DNA of 23,105 nucleotides from an uncultured Veillonella sp. (GTDB taxonomy: Bacteria > Bacillota > Negativicutes > Veillonellales > Veillonellaceae), in assembly GCA_900757715.1 (NCBI GenBank), contig CAAEOZ010000215.1, positions 1 to 23,105 of the forward strand. The letters run 5' to 3'. Each line of letters begins with the position of its first letter. Within the stretch, counting starts at the first letter, position 1. The notes beneath the pieces were generated by a model, which did no database searches, was not told the DNA's origin, and worked only from the letters and a program-made list of their open reading frames with translations. Shown in pieces: positions 21,930 through 23,105 of the stretch. Both the position numbers and the translations under genes were made by a program.

Positions 21930-23105
21930 ATGCAATCCTTAATTCGAGATATTAACTTAGCAGCAGAAGGCCGTAAAAAAATTGATTGGGTTTCTAACTT
22001 TATGCCTACCTTAAATACATTAGGTGATCGTTTTGAAGCTGAACAAACTTTTAAAGGTCAAACTATTGTTGTCAGTGTTCACTTGGAAGCAAAAACAGCA
22101 TATCTTGCAACGGTTTTAAAACGCGGTGGTGCTGATGTTATCGTAACTGGGTCTAATCCATTGTCTACACAAGACGATGTTGCCGCTGGCCTTGTAGATA
22201 TGGGTATTACTGTATATGCTTGGTATGATTGTACAGATGAAGAATATTTTGATTTCCTTCATAAAGCATTAGATCATAAACCGCATATCATCATCGATGA
22301 TGGTGGTGACCTAGTAAACTTGTTACATACTACACGCCAAGACGCTAAAGAACGCCTTATCGGTGGTAGCGAAGAAACTACGACAGGCGTACATCGTTTA
22401 TACGCATTAGAGAATGCTAAACAATTAACATTCCCTATGATTGCTGTAAATGACTCTTACTGTAAATATCTTTTCGATAATCGCTATGGTACTGGTCAAT
22501 CTGTTTGGGATGGTATCATGCGTACTACTAACTTAACTGTAACAGGTAAAAATGTTGTCGTTGCTGGTTACGGCTGGTGCGGTAAAGGCGTTGCTATGCG
22601 TGCAAAAGGCCTTGGTGCACACGTATATGTTACTGAAGTAGATCCAATTAAAGCAGTTGAGGCTGTATTTGATGGCTTTAAAGTGTTACCTATGATTGAA
22701 GCTGCTAAAGTGGGTGATATCTTCTGTACTGTAACAGGCTGTAAAGATGTTATTGTAAAAGAACATTACGAAGTGATGAAAGATAAAGCAATCATGTGTA
22801 ATGCAGGTCACTTCGACTGCGAAGTAAACGTAGCTGAATTAGCTGACCTTGCTGTAAGCCATGAGCGCGTTCGTCAAAATATCGAAGGCTATACTATGTC
22901 TGATGGCCGTAAGCTCTATGTATTGGCTGAAGGTCGCTTAGTTAACCTTGCAGCTGGTGATGGTCACCCTGCAGAAATCATGGACTTGTCCTTTGCTATG
23001 CAAGCCCTTGCTGCAGAGCATATCTTGAAAAACGGCAAAGAAATGGAGCCAAAAGTATATGTATTGCCTCATGAATTAGATGTGGAAATCGCTAAACTTA
23101 AATTG
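21930..23105 (+). CDS. ahcY: Adenosylhomocysteinase-family hydrolase, 3' end outside window
   Basis: NAD-dependent hydrolase of S-nucleosyl-homocysteine, giving homocysteine and a nucleoside. 392 residues are visible and the gene continues past the window. Catalytic residues match the human enzyme: H51, D124, E149, K179, D183 and N184; the NAD-binding GYGWCGKG and the closing LAEGRLVNL-AGDGHP segments are present. Two positions that read adenine differ: human T57 and E59 correspond to E53 and K55 (VHLEAKTA), and human C195 to T188. This sequence type resembles archaeal and Thermotoga enzymes, one of which (Methanocaldococcus) I recall as acting on S-inosylhomocysteine. AAAAGGAG (21917-21924) precedes the ATG. 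It follows mtnA after 97 bases with no clear terminator. Confidence 0.93.
   Translation, partial: MQSLIRDINLAAEGRKKIDWVSNFMPTLNTLGDRFEAEQTFKGQTIVVSVHLEAKTAYLATVLKRGGADVIVTGSNPLSTQDDVAAGLVDMGITVYAWYDCTDEEYFDFLHKALDHKPHIIIDDGGDLVNLLHTTRQDAKERLIGGSEETTTGVHRLYALENAKQLTFPMIAVNDSYCKYLFDNRYGTGQSVWDGIMRTTNLTVTGKNVVVAGYGWCGKGVAMRAKGLGAHVYVTEVDPIKAVEAVFDGFKVLPMIEAAKVGDIFCTVTGCKDVIVKEHYEVMKDKAIMCNAGHFDCEVNVAELADLAVSHERVRQNIEGYTMSDGRKLYVLAEGRLVNLAAGDGHPAEIMDLSFAMQALAAEHILKNGKEMEPKVYVLPHELDVEIAKLKL

Noticed and set aside
1..23105. CRISPR arrays, insertion sequences, tRNA or rRNA genes, phage genes
   Set aside because: No regularly spaced repeats, transposase or integrase motifs, cloverleaf or rRNA sequence were seen.

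Overview
The window looks like chromosomal core sequence from a low-GC (about 38-40% by eye) diderm Firmicute of the Negativicutes, most likely Veillonella or a close relative. The evidence is a Gram-positive-type PolC, strong AGGAGG ribosome binding sites, an FMN riboswitch-controlled ribD-ribE-ribBA-ribH operon, an E. coli-type membrane pyruvate oxidase, and low-GC codon use. The genus is an inference from gene content and recalled protein similarity, not from a search. I see no insertion sequences, prophage, CRISPR arrays, tRNAs or rRNAs.

Layout. (1) 1-3000: the 3' part of leuS and a dCMP deaminase, separated by a terminator-shaped hairpin that lies almost on the deaminase ribosome binding site. 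(2) 3078-4307, minus strand: an M29 metallo-aminopeptidase. (3) 4419-11962: a tightly packed run comEA-comEC-holA-polC, joining DNA uptake genes to two subunits of the replicative polymerase. (4) 12090-12814: two small genes of unknown function, one strongly acidic and one a tandem-duplicated AT-rich protein. (5) 12911-14653, minus strand: poxB. (6) 14654-14951: a gene-free, very AT-rich divergent regulatory region with a perfect 12-bp inverted repeat. (7) 14952-18738: FMN riboswitch, attenuator and the four-gene riboflavin operon. (8) 18932-19810: hslO (Hsp33). (9) 19931-23105: mtnP, mtnA and an ahcY-family gene that runs off the window, a module handling S-adenosylmethionine by-products.

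Three points stand out. First, PolC lacks the DEDD proofreading exonuclease that normally interrupts its PHP domain; the two PHP halves are joined by a charged linker of about 24 residues, and every expected PHP metal ligand is present. Second, the mtnP and ahcY products both carry substitutions at residues that read the adenine base (Asn207 where MTA phosphorylases have Asp; Glu53 and Lys55 where the classical SAH hydrolase has Thr and Glu). This suggests a salvage route working on deaminated (inosine-type) by-products. Third, the FMN riboswitch shows a readable switch: the 5' strand of its P1 helix can form 10 base pairs with the 5' arm of the downstream terminator.

Genes working together: rib genes make riboflavin, the precursor of FMN and of the FAD needed by PoxB, which itself is divergently transcribed from the riboflavin operon. 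comEA/comEC plus the nearby dCMP deaminase recall the Bacillus comEA-comEB-comEC operon, here interrupted by an oppositely oriented peptidase gene.
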